A stretch of DNA of 7,373 nucleotides from an uncultured Cloacibacillus sp. GTDB taxonomy: Bacteria > Synergistota > Synergistia > Synergistales > Synergistaceae. Below, piece by piece: positions 6,459 through 7,373 of the stretch. Where the stretch lies: positions 1 to 7,373 of the forward strand of contig CAKSWL010000098.1 of NCBI GenBank assembly GCA_934511335.1, read 5' to 3'. The notes below the pieces were generated by a model. It worked only from the letters and a program-made list of their open reading frames with translations. It did not search any database and was not told the DNA's origin. Each line of letters starts with the position of its first letter. The first letter of the stretch is position 1. The translations under genes were made by a program, and so were the position numbers.

Positions 6459-6534
6459 GCCGGTGTAGCTCAGCTGGTAGAGCAGCTGACTTGTAATCAG
6501 CAGGTCGGGGGTCCGAATCCTCTCGCCGGCTCCA
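6459..6534 (+). tRNA. tRNA-Thr (anticodon UGU)
   Basis: A 76-nt cloverleaf with encoded CCA. The acceptor stem is GCCGGTG with CGCCGGC (one G-T), the D stem GCTC/GAGC, and the anticodon stem GCTGA/TCAGC. The loop CTTGTAA gives anticodon TGT (6492-6494), which reads ACA and ACG threonine codons. The variable loop is AGGTC and the discriminator is T. The T stem GGGGG/CCTCT has two G-T pairs. The T loop reads TCCGAAT, so position 55 is C in place of the near-universal T (pseudouridine) of TTC. The gene is otherwise normal and has its own promoter and terminator. Its 3' end faces an integrase remnant. Confidence 0.96.
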
Positions 6535-6545
6535 TTTGACAAGCT

Positions 6546-6569
6546 AGGCCCCTTTTAGGGGCCTTTTTT
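6546..6569 (+). terminator. Terminator of tRNA-Thr
   Basis: An 8-bp perfect stem, 6546-6553 with 6557-6564, has a TTT loop and is followed by T through 6569. It lies 11 bases after the CCA end. It should also end any transcript reading through from the acyl-CoA synthetase, since no earlier terminator is seen. Confidence 0.95.
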
Positions 6570-6584
6570 GATCTCCCGCCGCTT

Positions 6585-6614
6585 TTGTTAAGGTTGTTAA
6601 AAGCCTATTATAAT
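6585..6614 (+). promoter_or_regulatory. Possible promoter for the integrase remnant
   Basis: TTGTTA (6585-6590, four of six to consensus) lies 18 bp before a perfect TATAAT (6609-6614). The TTGTTAA word is repeated at 6594-6600. It would give a leader of about 135 nt before the TTG start at 6757. Whether it is active is unknown. Confidence 0.45.
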
Positions 6615-6646
6615 CAAGGGCGCGGGTTTTTTGTTTTTGGCGGCGT

Positions 6647-6681
6647 GTCAAGCCCGTCAAGGCATATCAAAGCCTGCCAAG
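6647..6681 (+). repeat. Four helically phased CAAG-type repeats
   Basis: The hexamers GTCAAG (6647), GTCAAG (6656), ATCAAA (6666) and GCCAAG (6676) share the core NYCAAR and lie 9, 10 and 10 bases apart, about one helical turn each. A fifth related ATCAAG lies at 6708. Between a tRNA 3' end and an integrase remnant, they could be arm-type binding sites for the integrase; this is inference. Confidence 0.45.
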
Positions 6682-6689
6682 CTTAAATC

Positions 6690-6739
6690 AGCACTAAAAG
6701 TTTTTATATCAAGCACTATAAGGGCCGTTTTAGTGCTTG
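6690..6739. repeat. Overlapping inverted repeats around AGCACTA
   Basis: AGCACTAAAA (6690-6699) is the exact inverse complement of TTTTAGTGCT (6728-6737). A second copy, CAAGCACTA (6710-6718), is the exact inverse complement of TAGTGCTTG (6731-6739). Two upstream direct copies thus compete for one downstream partner. No T tract follows, so this is not a terminator. It lies just upstream of the GGGGAGGGG ribosome-binding site of the integrase remnant and could be an operator or recombination site. Confidence 0.6.
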
Positions 6740-6756
6740 GCGGGGAGGGGACGCGG

Positions 6757-7040
6757 TTGCTGACTGAGTTGTCTGTACAGAGCTTAAAACCGAAGGTGCA
6801 GCGTTTTATGCGGGCGACAGGGACGGTCTTTATCTAGAGGTCGTGCCCGGCGGGCAGAGGTATTGGTGGTATGTTTCGCAGGCCGGCGGGAAGAGGAAGA
6901 AGGTCTCTAGCGGCAAGTGGCCGGATGTTTCGCTCAAAGAGGCGCGGGAGCTGCTGGCAGTCAAGAAGCGGGAGGCGGGGACCGCCTGTTTCTCCCCCGA
7001 GGTGGAGGGGGTGCTTTTGTCCGAGATCGCGGAGGAGTGA
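6757..7040 (+). pseudogene. P4-type integrase remnant, arm-binding domain only
   Basis: The reading starts at TTG 6757 (six bases after GGGGAGGGG, 6742-6750) with LTELSVQSLKPKVQRF. It then continues one frame over with YAGDRDGLYLEVVPGG, QRYWWYVSQAGGKRKK and KWPDVSLKEARELLA. Together these match the N-terminal arm-DNA-binding domain (DUF4102) of P4-family tyrosine integrases, which normally binds arm sites beside a core-binding and a catalytic domain. The frames join at the TTTT run 6804-6807, where one extra T would restore a single frame, so a one-base deletion is the simplest explanation. The sequence stops at TGA 7038-7040, after about 95 residues. The core-binding and catalytic domains with their Arg-His-Arg-Tyr residues are absent. 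The position just downstream of a tRNA 3' end is the usual site for such integrases. A sequencing error could explain the shift but not the truncation. Confidence 0.75.
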
Positions 7041-7046
7041 TGCCGA

Positions 7047-7199
7047 GTGCGGATTTCCGGTTTTCCCGAAGGGCACAGGGCGCGCGTCCGCCGCTGGCTC
7101 GACGATTACGTCCTGCCGAAGCCGCCGGATGATATTGCGCTTGCCTTCGGTCATCACAACTTTGTGGACGGGGTTCTTCTTTATCTCTTTTCTCCATAA
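7047..7199 (+). CDS. Possible 50-aa ORF after the integrase remnant
   Basis: GTG 7047 opens a 50-codon frame, ending at TAA 7197-7199, in the same frame as the integrase remnant and separated from it only by the TGA at 7038-7040. GGAGG at 7031-7035 is 11 bases upstream. The peptide contains RARVRRWLDDYVLPKPPDD and then a hydrophobic end, VDGVLLYLFSP. It matches no family recognised here. It may be a real short gene, a further decayed part of the same element, or chance. An overlapping frame from ATG 7040 gives 30 residues and is less convincing. Confidence 0.25.
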   Translation: MRISGFPEGHRARVRRWLDDYVLPKPPDDIALAFGHHNFVDGVLLYLFSP

Positions 7200-7240
7200 T
7201 AAAAGGCCTCCTGTGTTTTAGTGTATATCACAGGAGGCCC
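7200..7240 (-). terminator. Hairpin terminator, better on the minus strand
   Basis: An 11-bp perfect stem, 7205-7215 with 7229-7239, encloses a 13-nt AT-rich loop. On the minus strand it is followed by TTTTATTA (7204-7197); on the plus strand only by CTTT. It therefore probably ends a minus-strand transcript entering from the right of the window, and may also stop plus-strand transcription from the integrase remnant. Confidence 0.6.
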
Positions 7241-7289
7241 TTTGGCATACTGCTTTCTTTCTTTTACAGAAAAACTTTCATACGCTCCT

Positions 7290-7341
7290 GAGAGGTCCGC
7301 TCGCAAGGAGCGCTCCCGCCGCGCGGGCGGGAGTCCCTCTT
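7290..7341. other. Three-way-junction-like inverted repeats at the right edge
   Basis: An outer stem 7291-7295/7336-7340 encloses two adjacent hairpins: 7298-7302 with 7308-7312 (loop GCAAG) and 7313-7320 with 7326-7333 (8 bp, loop GCGCG). It lies between the minus-strand terminator and the window edge and could belong to the 3' untranslated region of a gene to the right. Bases 7241-7373 show no supported ORF. A minus-strand frame ending EKIGGK at TAG 7353-7351 is possible but far too short to judge. Confidence 0.3.
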
Positions 7342-7373
7342 GTCCTTCTTCTATTTTCCGCCGATCTTTTCCG

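Noticed and set aside
6631..6756. An earlier TTG start for the integrase remnant at 6631
   Set aside because: The extra residues do not resemble the family, whose N-terminus begins near LTELSVQSLKPK, and the repeats at 6647-6739 would become coding.
7038..7199. In-frame TGA at 7038-7040 read as selenocysteine to give one longer protein
   Set aside because: No convincing SECIS-like stem follows at the right distance, and the upstream part is a frameshifted integrase remnant, so decay is simpler.
7181..7372. A 63-codon open frame on the minus strand at the right edge
   Set aside because: It runs through the terminator hairpin and has an atypical composition; openness over 190 bases in GC-rich DNA is not evidence by itself.
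7260..7373. A glycine riboswitch on the minus strand
   Set aside because: CTCTCAGG and GGACAAGAG resemble parts of the glycine aptamer, but the conserved GCCGAAGGGGCAA-type core is missing and the order of elements does not fit.

Overview
The window looks like a chromosomal piece of a moderately GC-rich anaerobe of the phylum Synergistota (Cloacibacillus or Synergistes type). The strongest clue is the minus-strand beta-helix protein: it ends in a Ser/Gly linker, a Cys, a hydrophobic helix and a basic tail, the pattern of the Synergist-CTERM sorting signal. A PaaK-type ligase beside a tandem ACT protein fits an amino-acid-fermenting lifestyle. The phylum assignment is inference from these patterns; no search was run.

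Layout: (1) 1-216, the 3' end of a GGGtGRT-family protein, followed by a terminator. (2) 355-2608, a transcription unit with a strong sigma70-type promoter and a ~290-nt leader that holds a 33-codon peptide ORF and an intrinsic terminator. After these come a phenylacetate-CoA ligase family gene and a two-ACT-domain protein, then a terminator. (3) 2645-4207 on the minus strand, a secreted beta-helix protein with its own promoter. (4) 4342-6395, a complete T-box riboswitch followed by an acyl-CoA synthetase. The specifier reads UAC (Tyr) and the antiterminator bulge reads UGGU, which matches a tRNA ending in ACCA. (5) 6404-6569, a tRNA-Thr(UGU) with consensus promoter and terminator. (6) 6570-7240, a decayed P4-type integrase (arm-binding domain only, frameshifted), with phased short repeats and inverted repeats between it and the tRNA, as at the edge of an old genomic island. 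(7) 7241-7373, a structured flank with no assignable gene.

The most interesting theme is RNA-level control of two CoA ligases. The PaaK-type gene sits behind what looks like a translation-coupled attenuator, whose peptide carries Trp-Phe-Ser-Phe and then IGAGP. The second ligase sits behind a T-box reading tRNA-Tyr. T-boxes normally govern tRNA synthetases, amino-acid biosynthesis and amino-acid transport. A tyrosine T-box on a CoA ligase therefore suggests that the ligase feeds tyrosine supply, for instance by activating 4-hydroxyphenylacetate for reductive carboxylation to 4-hydroxyphenylpyruvate. The leader architectures are visible in the sequence; the metabolic role is inference.
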